Shown piece by piece: positions 17,965 to 26,350 of a stretch of DNA of 64,000 bases; the first letter of the stretch is position 1, and each line of letters opens with the position of its first letter. The notes under the pieces were generated by a model. It saw nothing but the letters and a program-made list of their open reading frames with translations, was not told the DNA's origin and made no database searches. The position numbers were made by a program, and so were the translations under genes. Source of the DNA: Pseudomonas sp. PB120. GTDB lineage: Bacteria > Pseudomonadota > Gammaproteobacteria > Pseudomonadales > Pseudomonadaceae. The DNA lies in the NCBI RefSeq assembly GCF_009761815.1, contig NZ_RWIN01000080.1, positions 1 through 64,000 of the forward strand, read 5' to 3'.

Positions 17965-18599
17965 TGGGCCGCCTCCTGTTGATTCAGGGCGGCGATGAGC
18001 TCATCGGTCGTGACAATCGAATGGGCGAACGTAGGACCGTTCAGCTCATGGGCGGAATGCATCATTTCTGGCCGGAAGGCCGCCGTTGCATCACGCACCA
18101 GGGTGACGTGATAGCCGAGCTCTTGCGCGTAGCGGGCGGTCGCTTCAATACAGGTATTGGCCAGCAGGCCCACGATGATCACGTGGGTGATGCCTTTCTG
18201 CTTGAGGCGAAAATCAAGGTCGGTGTTGGCGAAACCGCTTGAACCCCAATGCTCCTGGACCACGATGTCGCCGTCTTTGGGCGCGAAATCGGGGTGCCAT
18301 TCGCCACCCCATTCACCCCGTGCGAAGTGGTGCATGTGCATGATCTTGCATTGGGTGGGGCTCGGGTGATCCCAGTGTTCGTAGTCGCCTTGTTCCCAAC
18401 GGTGGTGCGGTACGATGAACACCTGAAGGCCAATATCGCGAACGGTACGGTCAAGGTTACGCAGGTTGTCGAGCAGGCCCACTTGCTCGGCAATCGGCTT
18501 GATCAAGGGGAAGATTTTTCCGCCTTCCGAGAGAAAATCATTGTAGGGATCGACCAGCAGGTAGGCGGTTCTTTTGAGAGGATAGGCAGTCGTCGACAT
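17961..18599 (-). CDS. Isochorismatase-like cysteine hydrolase
   Basis: 212 residues. The catalytic triad of the family is visible: Asp in LLVDPYNDFL, a Lys in the middle (TQCKIMH is a candidate) and Cys in LLANTCIEATARYA. These enzymes cleave amides or N-carbamoyl compounds such as ureidoacrylate, nicotinamide or N-carbamoylsarcosine. It is the first gene of the minus-strand catabolic cluster. In this context it may release ammonia or glutamate from an amide intermediate. GGAG is present just before the ATG at 18599. It probably acts in the cytoplasm. Confidence 0.88.
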   Translation of the reverse strand: MSTTAYPLKRTAYLLVDPYNDFLSEGGKIFPLIKPIAEQVGLLDNLRNLDRTVRDIGLQVFIVPHHRWEQGDYEHWDHPSPTQCKIMHMHHFARGEWGGEWHPDFAPKDGDIVVQEHWGSSGFANTDLDFRLKQKGITHVIIVGLLANTCIEATARYAQELGYHVTLVRDATAAFRPEMMHSAHELNGPTFAHSIVTTDELIAALNQQEAAQ

Positions 18600-18640
18600 C
18601 GCGGTTTCTCCTGGGATTTAGGACGTTCAGTGCGGTGAGC

Positions 18641-18672
18641 TTGTCTGGATTCGACGCTAATATGATAATCAT
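18641..18672 (+). promoter_or_regulatory. Divergent promoter with ATGATAATCAT palindrome
   Basis: TTGTCT (18641-18646) and GATAAT (18664-18669) are 17 nt apart and make a good sigma70 promoter for the HxlR gene. A perfect 11-nt palindrome, ATGATAATCAT (18662-18672), overlaps the -10 box. It lies between the divergent regulator and the isochorismatase-led operon, so it is the best candidate for the regulator's binding site. Confidence 0.6.
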
Positions 18673-18698
18673 AGTAACTGTAAAAGAGGCAAGCCCAT

Positions 18699-19238
18699 AT
18701 GTCGGTAAACACATCTGTTCCCGAAACACTTTGCCCGATTGCCCGGGCCGAGGCCGTCGTGGGCGACCGATGGACCGTGCTGGTGCTGCGGGAGTTGTTC
18801 ATGGGCAGTCACCGGTTTGACGAGATCCTGGCGCAGACCGCAGGCACACCGCAGATGGTCGCCACACGCCTGAAAAACATGGAGGCCGACGGACTCGTCG
18901 CCCGACGCCCTTACAGCGAACGGCCACTACGCCACGAGTACCACCTGACCCCGAAAGGCGAAGGTTTTTATTCGGTGATTCTCGCGCTGCGTGCCTGGGG
19001 AGAAACCTGGTGCAAGTCGCCGGAGGAGGGGGTGGCGGTGGTGTATACCCACAAAAGTTGTGGTGAACCGGCCGGGTTGGGCCCGCTTTGCGATCATTGC
19101 GGCGAGCCATTGCGTCGGGGCGAGTTGACCAGCGAAATCAGCGCGGCTTACTCCGCCGAACGGACAGCGCGGCGGGAAGCGTTCAAGGGGGCGGCCAAGG
19201 GCGGGAAGGCGAGTTCAACGGATGTCGGGATGAGGTGA
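18699..19238 (+). CDS. HxlR-family transcriptional regulator
   Basis: 179 residues. The winged helix-turn-helix has the HxlR hallmarks: CPIARAEAVVGDRWTVLVLREL, then GSHRFDEI and RPLRHEYHLTPKG. A conserved Cys lies near the N-terminus in TLCPIA and may sense redox or electrophiles. The C-terminal extension contains SCGEPAGLGPLCDHCGEPL, a four-Cys pattern that could bind zinc. It is divergent from the operon at 10584-18599 and probably controls it in response to the substrate or an aldehyde intermediate. The palindrome ATGATAATCAT lies 27 nt upstream of the start. Confidence 0.92.
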   Translation: MSVNTSVPETLCPIARAEAVVGDRWTVLVLRELFMGSHRFDEILAQTAGTPQMVATRLKNMEADGLVARRPYSERPLRHEYHLTPKGEGFYSVILALRAWGETWCKSPEEGVAVVYTHKSCGEPAGLGPLCDHCGEPLRRGELTSEISAAYSAERTARREAFKGAAKGGKASSTDVGMR

Positions 19239-19549
19239 TACGTCTTCGTTACGCGCTGACTCCCGAAGCCCGGCGGCTTATCCCGACCCCTCTTCGACAC
19301 GCTAAGCGAGAACCAGAGTAATGCGTCGGGGTAGAGACCGATTGTGCGCGAGTGCTGTTGCTGTTCAGGTGCTGCAGGCCATGTCGTCGTGCCGTGTATC
19401 TGAACGTATCCCGCTCGCCGAAAGCTAACTTCACATACAAATCCCCGCCCACGTCGACATGTGCTGGATACATGAAGGCCTCCCAATACAGGCACCGCAT
19501 TCGCGGCAACCTCCGCGCGGTCCTGCCGCGTACACACTGGAGCAATGCC
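19239..19549. other. Intergenic region without a supported gene
   Basis: About 310 nt between the HxlR and cupin genes. I see no REP element, convincing terminator or ORF with a ribosome-binding site. It probably carries the promoter of the cupin gene. Confidence 0.5.
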
Positions 19550-19978
19550 ATGTCCCGTTTCACTATCGTCACCCTGGCCGCCGCTGCTGCATTGTCCATC
19601 CTGGCAGGCGTCTCACACGCTGAAGAAGTAAGGGCTCCCGCCGCAAAAAGCTGGCAGGCCGGGCTCCATCGCACCGATCTGGTACGCCGGGACCTCGGTG
19701 TGGCCGGGCAGGAGGTGATCCAGGTTCGCGTCGATTTCGATGCCGGCGTGACCTCGCCCAAGCACTCGCATCCAGGCGTCGAAGTGGCGTACGTAATCAG
19801 CGGCACGTTTGAATATCAACTTGACGGGCAGCCGACGGTAACGCTCAAGGCAGGCGACTCTTTGTATATCCCGGCCGGTACTGCGCATGTCGCGAAGAAT
19901 GTGGGGAGCGGCAATGCGTCGGAACTGGCGACGTACATTGTAAAGAAAGGCGAACCGCTGGTTGTAATCCAGCAATAA
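19550..19978 (+). CDS. Periplasmic cupin-domain protein
   Basis: 142 residues with a clear signal peptide (MSRFTIVTLAAAAALSILAG, cleavage at VSHAEE). The mature part is a single cupin barrel: motif 1 has SPKHSHPGVEVAYVISG, with His and Glu metal ligands, and motif 2 has LYIPAGTAHVAKNVG. It is expected in the periplasm. Such small exported cupins bind a metal ion, but the reaction is unknown. GGAG at 19539-19542 fixes the start; the longer upstream frame is not coding. It follows the HxlR gene on the same strand, but the 311-nt gap argues against one operon. Confidence 0.88.
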   Translation: MSRFTIVTLAAAAALSILAGVSHAEEVRAPAAKSWQAGLHRTDLVRRDLGVAGQEVIQVRVDFDAGVTSPKHSHPGVEVAYVISGTFEYQLDGQPTVTLKAGDSLYIPAGTAHVAKNVGSGNASELATYIVKKGEPLVVIQQ

Positions 19979-19998
19979 CGGAAATCACGAAATCCCCC

Positions 19999-20101
19999 TG
20001 TAGGAGCGAGCTTGCTCGCGATGGTCGTAAACGATAACGCGCTTTTAGTTGACGGAACGGCGGCGCCCTTGAGTCCATCGCGAGCAGGCTCGCTCCTACA
20101 G
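19999..20101. repeat. REPIN (inverted REP pair)
   Basis: TGTAGGAGCGAGCTTGCTCG at 19999 and an inverted copy ending in GCTCGCTCCTACAG at 20075-20101. The remaining about 240 nt up to 20343 are AT-richer and show no gene. Confidence 0.9.
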
Positions 20102-20343
20102 TTTGTTGTTATGTTCTAAACCAATCGTTATACGGTCTATTTCTATTGAACCTTAGTGGCTGCACCCAACTTCGTTAGTTGCACTCGCAGCCTAGCCTAC
20201 ACTGGACGAATATGCGCACCGTCCATGCTTTGAAGGCGTCTTTTCACACCGTTGGATGTCGTTCAGTAGTTGCCTGGATGTTTCACCCTTGAGACACATA
20301 CATCGCCGTTTCATTAAAACGGCGGTAGGCGAGGGCAACTAAC

Positions 20344-21852
20344 ATGACCAAGGAAACTGCCGATCGACTGTGGAAAATATTCAGTGGGCCGTTGATGTTA
20401 CTGGGTTATGGCCTGGCGATTTTCCTGGTGTTTTTCGCACTCAAAATGACCGGGCTTTTTACCGAGATCGCAGGGTTTCTGTCCTTTCCGGATAACAAGT
20501 CACGGATTGCCACGCTGGTCTTTCTCGTCGGCCTGAGTTTTGCGGCCTTTCTCTGGTGGCTTTGCGCACGGAGCTTCGCGCTGATACGCAGCATGTCGTC
20601 TACGGATGCGGCGAACGCATTCGCCAACTTGAAAGACACGCCGATGGCCTTGCCCGAAGGAACCGTGCGTGCGGTGATCGCGCTGATTGTCGGCGTGGTC
20701 GGCTTGCCCTTGTTGATGTACACCGATGTCCTGAACCTGAGTGATGCCGTGGCGGGGTACGTCAATGGCATCATCATCGGCGTCTTCTCTTATTACTTCG
20801 GTTCGCGCAGTAGCAGCGCCGATGCTCAGACCACTCGCCAGACGGTGAAACTGCTGGGCGAGTCGGAGGAGGGCAAACGCAAGCTCGAAACTCAAGTCAA
20901 CACGCTGGGCGGCGCCGTCGTGCAGGCCCAAAGCGCATTGCTGACCACAGAGACTCGCAACAAGTTGCGCGACGATCTTCAGCGCCTTAAAGAGCATGTA
21001 TCGGCCACCGAGGTACTGATCGAGACCCTCGGCCCGGTATTGCCCAAAGGGCTGGTGCCTGACGGCGCCGCAGAAGCCTTGCACAAAGCCAGGCTCGCGC
21101 TGGGCGCCGTGCAAGGGCTGGAAACCGACGGCTTTACCGCCGACACCGTGAAGCAGGTGTCGGATGCAACGGAGGGGCTGTTCGGGAAATCACCGGTAGT
21201 GGAGCTCTTGAAATCCGCCGCCACGGTCATGCCGGTGATCAGCGGGCTGACACCGGTCACCGCCGTTGCGTTGGCATTGGGTACGGCCTGGCAGTTGGGC
21301 TCGGATCAATACCGGCGCTGGGTCGCCCGGGTGCTCAACGCGCCGTACGATCCGCAGATCATCAGCCACGGTCAGATTTCCGCGACCTCGGCCGCTATCG
21401 CGCTTGAGCAAAGCCCGATTTTCAACAAGGCATTCAGCGTGGAGCGACAACAACCGGCGTTCGTCAGTGACCTGTTGACGCAGGTGCTGAGCGACGACGG
21501 CGCCGATCATCTGTGGGCGAAATACGGCAACGATACGAATCGCTTTGCCAGCCGCGGTGAACTGGAAAACGGACTGCTGGAGTTTCGCAGCGTGCTGTTG
21601 TGGGAGCAGTCCTCGCAGGACATTACCCCTGAGCAAATCCAGAACGCACTGGCACCGCTAACCGGTACCGCGTTCGCCCCCACCGCCATTCCCAGCCTGG
21701 ACAACGTCAACGAAGTGCTCAAACAAATGGGCAAGCCGGGTGCTGCCGACGAGCCGCACATCGCCATGGAGGCCCTTATCCTTTGGGTGGGCTACATGCG
21801 ACAAATAAACCTCGACCCCGTGTATTTACTCGCACGGATCTGGAGGTCGTGA
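20344..21852 (+). CDS. Four-helix membrane protein of unknown function (first gene of lysis-like cassette)
   Basis: 502 residues that I cannot assign to a named family. Four predicted membrane helices lie at about 14-36, 54-75, 106-127 and 135-153. After the motif YYFGSRSSSADAQTTRQTVK comes a soluble helical part with coiled-coil character (160-230), a hydrophobic patch near 285-315 and a C-terminal domain. It may form a membrane pore or scaffold. The downstream lipoprotein starts inside its stop codon (TGATG), and a lytic transglycosylase follows, so the three are coupled. GAGGG precedes the ATG. It is much longer than a phage holin, so the lysis role is only a hypothesis. Confidence 0.75.
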   Translation: MTKETADRLWKIFSGPLMLLGYGLAIFLVFFALKMTGLFTEIAGFLSFPDNKSRIATLVFLVGLSFAAFLWWLCARSFALIRSMSSTDAANAFANLKDTPMALPEGTVRAVIALIVGVVGLPLLMYTDVLNLSDAVAGYVNGIIIGVFSYYFGSRSSSADAQTTRQTVKLLGESEEGKRKLETQVNTLGGAVVQAQSALLTTETRNKLRDDLQRLKEHVSATEVLIETLGPVLPKGLVPDGAAEALHKARLALGAVQGLETDGFTADTVKQVSDATEGLFGKSPVVELLKSAATVMPVISGLTPVTAVALALGTAWQLGSDQYRRWVARVLNAPYDPQIISHGQISATSAAIALEQSPIFNKAFSVERQQPAFVSDLLTQVLSDDGADHLWAKYGNDTNRFASRGELENGLLEFRSVLLWEQSSQDITPEQIQNALAPLTGTAFAPTAIPSLDNVNEVLKQMGKPGAADEPHIAMEALILWVGYMRQINLDPVYLLARIWRS

Positions 21853-22544
21853 TGTCGTTGAACCAGACCGCCAGGCGTGCAGCACCGTTGCTGTTGCTGG
21901 CCCTTGTTGGTTGTCAGGCGGTGAACCCTGGCGTCGCGCAACTCGACCGCTACCAACAGGCGCGTGACGCCGGGCAATGGCAGGCCATTGCCGACGATGC
22001 GCCCACCAACAAGTGCCAGCCTGTGGTTGAAGGGTGCGCCAGGCTCTATGGGATTTATGGTGAGGCAAACCAGCACCTCGCTTTCGCCAGCCTCGCACCC
22101 AATGCGTTCTGCCCGCCGCCAGTCGCCAACGGTCGGCTGAATACGGCGGCGGCGAGCTTCGCGAAAAGCGAGCAGTTCGGTGACGCATCATTGAGCGCCG
22201 AGGCCAAATCCAGACTCCAGAACCTGCATGCGCAAGCCCTGTACTGCCTGGCGGAAAATGCTTCGTCGATCGAGCAGGGCACGGCGCTGGTTCGCCAGAG
22301 CGCCGCGCAGGCAGCGGCGCTGCCTCGTCCCGACGCCTTGTTCTGGCAGGCCATGAGTCAACTCTATCTCGCGCGACCGGGGGCCGGGAGCGATGCGCAA
22401 CGTTGCGCGGCAGCGCGTTCGGCAAGTGACGCCGCCCGTGCGGCGCGGTCGGCGGGTGTAACCGGTGAACAGAGTCAAACCTTGGGCCGCGTGTCGCACG
22501 ATGCAGAGCAACTGCGTCGCCTGATCGCCGGCTGTGCGGAGTAA
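21852..22544 (+). CDS. Lipoprotein of unknown function (second gene of cassette)
   Basis: 230 residues with a lipoprotein signal peptide: positive N-terminus, hydrophobic PLLLLALVG, then Cys in the lipobox ALVGC, so the mature protein begins with Cys at about 22. The mature part is Ala-rich and helical with several Cys residues (KCQPVVEGC, FCPPP, YCLAENA, GCAE). It may fold as helical repeats. The start overlaps the upstream stop by one base and GGAGG lies 6 nt before it. The next gene begins 4 nt after its stop. It is probably anchored in the outer or inner membrane facing the periplasm. Confidence 0.78.
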   Translation: MSLNQTARRAAPLLLLALVGCQAVNPGVAQLDRYQQARDAGQWQAIADDAPTNKCQPVVEGCARLYGIYGEANQHLAFASLAPNAFCPPPVANGRLNTAAASFAKSEQFGDASLSAEAKSRLQNLHAQALYCLAENASSIEQGTALVRQSAAQAAALPRPDALFWQAMSQLYLARPGAGSDAQRCAAARSASDAARAARSAGVTGEQSQTLGRVSHDAEQLRRLIAGCAE

Positions 22545-22548
22545 GCCA

Positions 22549-23529
22549 ATGGACCTTTTCAGCGACCTTTCATTCTGCTTCCCCCTGATGCGCGGGCTCG
22601 ATATCCGCGCGGTGCAACTGTCGCTGACCCGCGCCAAGCTGCTGAATTGTCCGGCCGATGGCGTGTTCGGGCCGAGCACCGCGCTCGCCGTGCGGCAGTT
22701 TCAGCAAGCGCATGGGCTGAAGGAAGACGGCATCGTCGGACGCAACACCTGGAGCTTGCTGTTCTCCGACAAGGCCGCAGGCACCGTATTGGCCGCCAAC
22801 ACCAACGTGCCGGCGCCGAGCATCCTTTCAAGCTCGTGGGTCTGCGGCCTGGAACCCTATAAAGCACGCCTTGCTCTGCTGCACGGGGCGTCAATCGGCG
22901 AGGGGAGCGCACGTTGGCAGCTGACGAAAGAGGGGGTGAAGGTGGACGGAAAGCTGCCGCGCACCGGTGGAGAGCCCAAGACGGTTGCCAAGACCTGGGC
23001 GGATTTTCGCGCCGCGTTTGAAAAGTGCGCGGCGGCCTATGGCGTTCCGGTGGAGCTGCTGGTCGCCACCGCCTGCACCGAAAGCGGCGGTCATGCTGAC
23101 CGCGTACGCCAAGAGCCCGGCTATGTCGATGACAAGTCGACACCTGACAAAGTCTCCCCGGGACTGATGCAGACCTTGATTTCCACGGCCCGCTCGGCCA
23201 CGGGCGACAAGTCGCTGGACCGCGCCGAGCTGCTCGATCCTGAAACGTCGATTCGGGCGGCAGCCTGCTACATCAAACAGCAGGCAGTCTCCGCCAAGCG
23301 GCCGACCAATTTCGACCCGCCGCTGGTGGCCATCGCCTATAACGCAGGTTCGTTACGATCGAAAGACGAAAACCCCTGGGGGCTGGTGCAGACGCTGCGT
23401 GACAAGCAGCAGCGTATCTTCCACGCCGATGCCTATCTCCAATACTTCAACGACTTTTACGCTGTGATCGACAGCGATCCCGCGCAGGCGCCCGGTGCCA
23501 ATGCGCCTAGTTTCTGGCGTCTCCTTTGA
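22549..23529 (+). CDS. Peptidoglycan-binding lytic transglycosylase-like enzyme
   Basis: 326 residues. Residues 15-72 form a peptidoglycan-binding domain (LSLTRAKLLNCPADGVFGP ... FQQAHGLKEDGIVG). Residues 160-290 resemble an SLT lysozyme-like domain: catalytic Glu178 in ATACTESGG, SPGLMQTL, and IAYNAGSL. It should cleave the glycan strands of peptidoglycan. No Sec signal is visible, so export must use another route, as in phage endolysins. The membrane protein and lipoprotein upstream could supply it. The start at 22549 has GGAG; the stop overlaps the convergent MFS gene by 23 nt. Confidence 0.85.
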   Translation: MDLFSDLSFCFPLMRGLDIRAVQLSLTRAKLLNCPADGVFGPSTALAVRQFQQAHGLKEDGIVGRNTWSLLFSDKAAGTVLAANTNVPAPSILSSSWVCGLEPYKARLALLHGASIGEGSARWQLTKEGVKVDGKLPRTGGEPKTVAKTWADFRAAFEKCAAAYGVPVELLVATACTESGGHADRVRQEPGYVDDKSTPDKVSPGLMQTLISTARSATGDKSLDRAELLDPETSIRAAACYIKQQAVSAKRPTNFDPPLVAIAYNAGSLRSKDENPWGLVQTLRDKQQRIFHADAYLQYFNDFYAVIDSDPAQAPGANAPSFWRLL

Positions 23530-24940
23530 GCGCCATCGTCCGGGTTCCAATCGCCAAGGCGCAGGCGAAGCCGATCAGCAACAGCGCCACGGTAAACGTC
23601 ATGCGCATTCCGCTGGCCACCGCTTCCGGCGCCGCCGTGGTGATGTCGGCGGTGTTCGACGCGAAGGCGAACACCGCGCCCATCGCCGACGCGCCGGTGA
23701 TGAGCCCCAGGTTCCGTGAAAGGTTGAGCAGCCCCGAGACCACGCCCCGCTGGTCCGGTTGAACATCAGCCATGACCGCCGTGTTGTTGGCAGTCTGGAA
23801 CAGGGCATAGCCGAGGGTGATGACGACCATGGGCGCGACGTAGCCAGCGATGCCGCTCGTTTGCGGCAGGACCGTTAAGGCGAGACAACCCGCTGCCATG
23901 GCAAGTAACCCGGCAAGAATCATGCGCTGCGCACCAAGTCGGTCGGCGAGACGGCCGGCGGGCACACCGGTCAGCGCCACGACAAACGGCCCGACCGACA
24001 ACACCATCCCCACCCGCACCGCATCCAGCCCGAGCCCATGAGCCAGATAGAAGGGCCCGACCACCAGCGTCGCCATCATCACCGTCGCCACGAGCGTGCT
24101 CATGGCCAGGCTCGCGCTCAGCAGCGGTTCGCGGAACATCGTCAGGCGCAGCAGTGGCGAGGCGACTCGCCTTTCAGTGAAGATGAACAGGCTGATACCC
24201 AGGCCAGTGGCGCCGAGCAGCGCCACGTTCAGCGCGCCGAAATTGCCACGCCCCAAGGTCATGGCCAAGGCATACGCCGTCAGCGTCAACGCCAACAGTA
24301 AGGTGCCCGGTGCGTCGAAACCGGTACGCGCAGTCTTCGATGCCTGGCGATCAGCCGGCAAGTAACGCTGCGCCAACACCCACGTCAGCAGCCCCAGCGG
24401 CACCGTGATCAGGAAGAGTGCCCGCCAGCCGAACCCGGCAATCAGCAGGCCACCCAGTGAAGGCCCCATCGCGGTGCCAATCGCCGACATCGTCCCCAGC
24501 AAACCCATGGCGCTGCCGGTTTTCGCCTTGGTCACCGTCTCGCTGACGAATGCGAGTGTGAGCGCCATCATGATCGCCGCACCCAGCCCTTGCAGCGCCC
24601 GTGCCGCAATCAACAGCCCGAGGGTGGGTGCGACACCACACAGCGCCGAGACCAGGGTGAACAGCCCGATGCCAGCCAGCAGCAGCCGACGCCGGCCGAT
24701 GAGGTCACCGAGCCGACCGACGCTGACGATCAACGTTGTAATGGCGAGCAGGTACGCCAGCACAATCCATTGCACGTTCTGGAACGAGGCGTGAAACGCC
24801 TCGGCCAACGTCGGCAACCCCACGTTCGCGATGCTGGTGCCGAGCGAGGACAGCAACATCGACAGCGCGAGGCTGGCGAGCGCCCCTCGCACGGCCGGTG
24901 GATTTTGTACGCTGTCGGCTAGAGCCATTGTCGGTTTCAT
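23507..24940 (-). CDS. MFS drug/solute exporter (DHA2-like)
   Basis: 477 residues with about 14 hydrophobic segments. The family motifs GRLGDLIGRRRLLLAG (loop 2-3) and LQGLGAAIMMALTLAFV are present, together with an internal repeat of the loop (GRLADRLGAQRMILAG). This is an inner-membrane proton-coupled efflux pump of the major facilitator superfamily, most likely for drugs or other hydrophobic compounds. The divergent LysR-family gene at 25075 probably regulates it. AGAGGA precedes the ATG at 24940. Its 3' end overlaps the transglycosylase gene on the other strand by 23 nt. Confidence 0.93.
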   Translation of the reverse strand: MKPTMALADSVQNPPAVRGALASLALSMLLSSLGTSIANVGLPTLAEAFHASFQNVQWIVLAYLLAITTLIVSVGRLGDLIGRRRLLLAGIGLFTLVSALCGVAPTLGLLIAARALQGLGAAIMMALTLAFVSETVTKAKTGSAMGLLGTMSAIGTAMGPSLGGLLIAGFGWRALFLITVPLGLLTWVLAQRYLPADRQASKTARTGFDAPGTLLLALTLTAYALAMTLGRGNFGALNVALLGATGLGISLFIFTERRVASPLLRLTMFREPLLSASLAMSTLVATVMMATLVVGPFYLAHGLGLDAVRVGMVLSVGPFVVALTGVPAGRLADRLGAQRMILAGLLAMAAGCLALTVLPQTSGIAGYVAPMVVITLGYALFQTANNTAVMADVQPDQRGVVSGLLNLSRNLGLITGASAMGAVFAFASNTADITTAAPEAVASGMRMTFTVALLLIGFACALAIGTRTMALKGDARN

Positions 24941-25074
24941 CATGTTCCTCTTTTCTGTCAGCCCTCGAACCGGAGCTACCCGAAATCTACGCCCGGGCCT
25001 AACATGGCGGAAGACGCATCAGTTGCAGGTTATTCGTGTGTTAAACGCCCTGTCAGAATCCCGCGAGGCACCGC

Positions 25075-25968
25075 ATGTCCATTCCCGATCTCAATTTGCT
25101 GGTCACCCTAGACGTGCTGCTCGCCGAAGGCAGCGTGGCGCGTGCCGCCAAGCGTTTGCAGCTGAGCCCGTCGGCGATGAGCCGGGCGTTGGCGCGCTTG
25201 CGTGAAACCACCGGGGACCCGTTGCTGGTCAGGGCCGGGCGCGGGTTGGTGGCCACGCCGCGCGCCCTTGAATTGCGCGAGCGGGTCAGCCAATTGGTGC
25301 AGGACGCAGAAGCGGTCCTGCGCCCGGCTGAGCAGCCCGATCTCAGGCAATTGGCGAGAACTTTCACGCTGCGCACCCGCGAAGGGTTTGTCGAGAATTT
25401 CGGCGCGGCGCTGATTGCCCGCATCGGCGAGCAGGCTCCGGGTGTCCGCCTGCGGTTCATGCACAAACCCGACAAGGACAGCACGGCGCTGCGCGACGGC
25501 AGTGTCGATCTGGAAACGGGGGTGGTGGGGAGGGCGGCCAGCCCGGAATTGCGCACCCAAGGCTTATTCCGTGACCGCTTCATCGGCGTGGTGCGAGCCG
25601 GGCATGCATTGAGCGAGGGCGAGATCACACCGGCGCGTTACGCGGCGGGCAGCCACATCAGTGTGTCCAGGCGCGGGCTCGACAAGGGGCCGGTCGATGG
25701 AGCGCTGGAACCGCTGGGATTGACGCGGGAAGTGGTGACCATCGTCGCCGGCTTTTCAACGGCGCTGGCACTGGCCCGTTCCACGGATCTGATTGCCAGC
25801 GTCCCTGAGCGGCACACCGCCAATCTGCGGGCCGGGATGCACAGCTTTACGCTGCCCTTGGACTTGCCAGCGTTTACGGTCGCGATGCTTTGGCACCCAC
25901 GGATGGATGCGGACCCGGCGCATCAATGGTTGCGTGGATGTGTGCGTGATGTCTGTGCGCAGCGGTAG
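25075..25968 (+). CDS. LysR-family transcriptional regulator
   Basis: 297 residues. The N-terminal helix-turn-helix is typical: SIPDLNLLVTLDVLLAEGSV followed by AAKRLQLSPSAMSRALARLR. The C-terminal part is a periplasmic-binding-like effector domain, here of the NodD/PcaR-like sort (FVENFGAALIARIGEQAPGVRLRFM). It is divergent from the MFS exporter, so by the usual LysR arrangement it should control that pump. The intergenic segment 24944-25074 must hold both promoters. GAGG lies before the ATG. The ligand is unknown. Confidence 0.93.
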   Translation: MSIPDLNLLVTLDVLLAEGSVARAAKRLQLSPSAMSRALARLRETTGDPLLVRAGRGLVATPRALELRERVSQLVQDAEAVLRPAEQPDLRQLARTFTLRTREGFVENFGAALIARIGEQAPGVRLRFMHKPDKDSTALRDGSVDLETGVVGRAASPELRTQGLFRDRFIGVVRAGHALSEGEITPARYAAGSHISVSRRGLDKGPVDGALEPLGLTREVVTIVAGFSTALALARSTDLIASVPERHTANLRAGMHSFTLPLDLPAFTVAMLWHPRMDADPAHQWLRGCVRDVCAQR

Positions 25969-26350
25969 GATTTAGTTATCGATTTGAAAATAACATTAAG
26001 TAATTTTGGTCTAAAAAAATGTTGAACTTATAAAATCGCAAGGGGTATCTGGCAATTTTCGAACATGCTTTCAATGTTTCTAATATGTGAAGGTGCACTG
26101 TGGGTGATGGCAGATTGATGAGTGCCCCTTCAGCGTGCTACAGAGCGTTAGCTCATTGAAAAACAAGAAAAAATAGACGTCTCAGTACTTCTTATTGATC
26201 AATGTTCTCTTTTGTGTATGCGTTCTTTAGTTCACGTTCGTCGGCGCGCACCTGATAATCGGATGATCGGCATAAATTTCTTCTCTGCGATGCTAGTGTT
26301 TCTTGTCTCTTGTTAACTACACACTCACCTGTCTGTAGGAGACGAGTCTC
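25969..26350. other. AT-rich upstream region of the EPS-type operon
   Basis: About 380 nt of clearly lower GC than its surroundings. It has no REP and no supported ORF. It directly precedes the four-gene TackOD1/glycosyltransferase operon and very likely holds its promoter and control sites. AT-rich stretches like this are common targets of nucleoid proteins, but this is inference. Confidence 0.5.
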
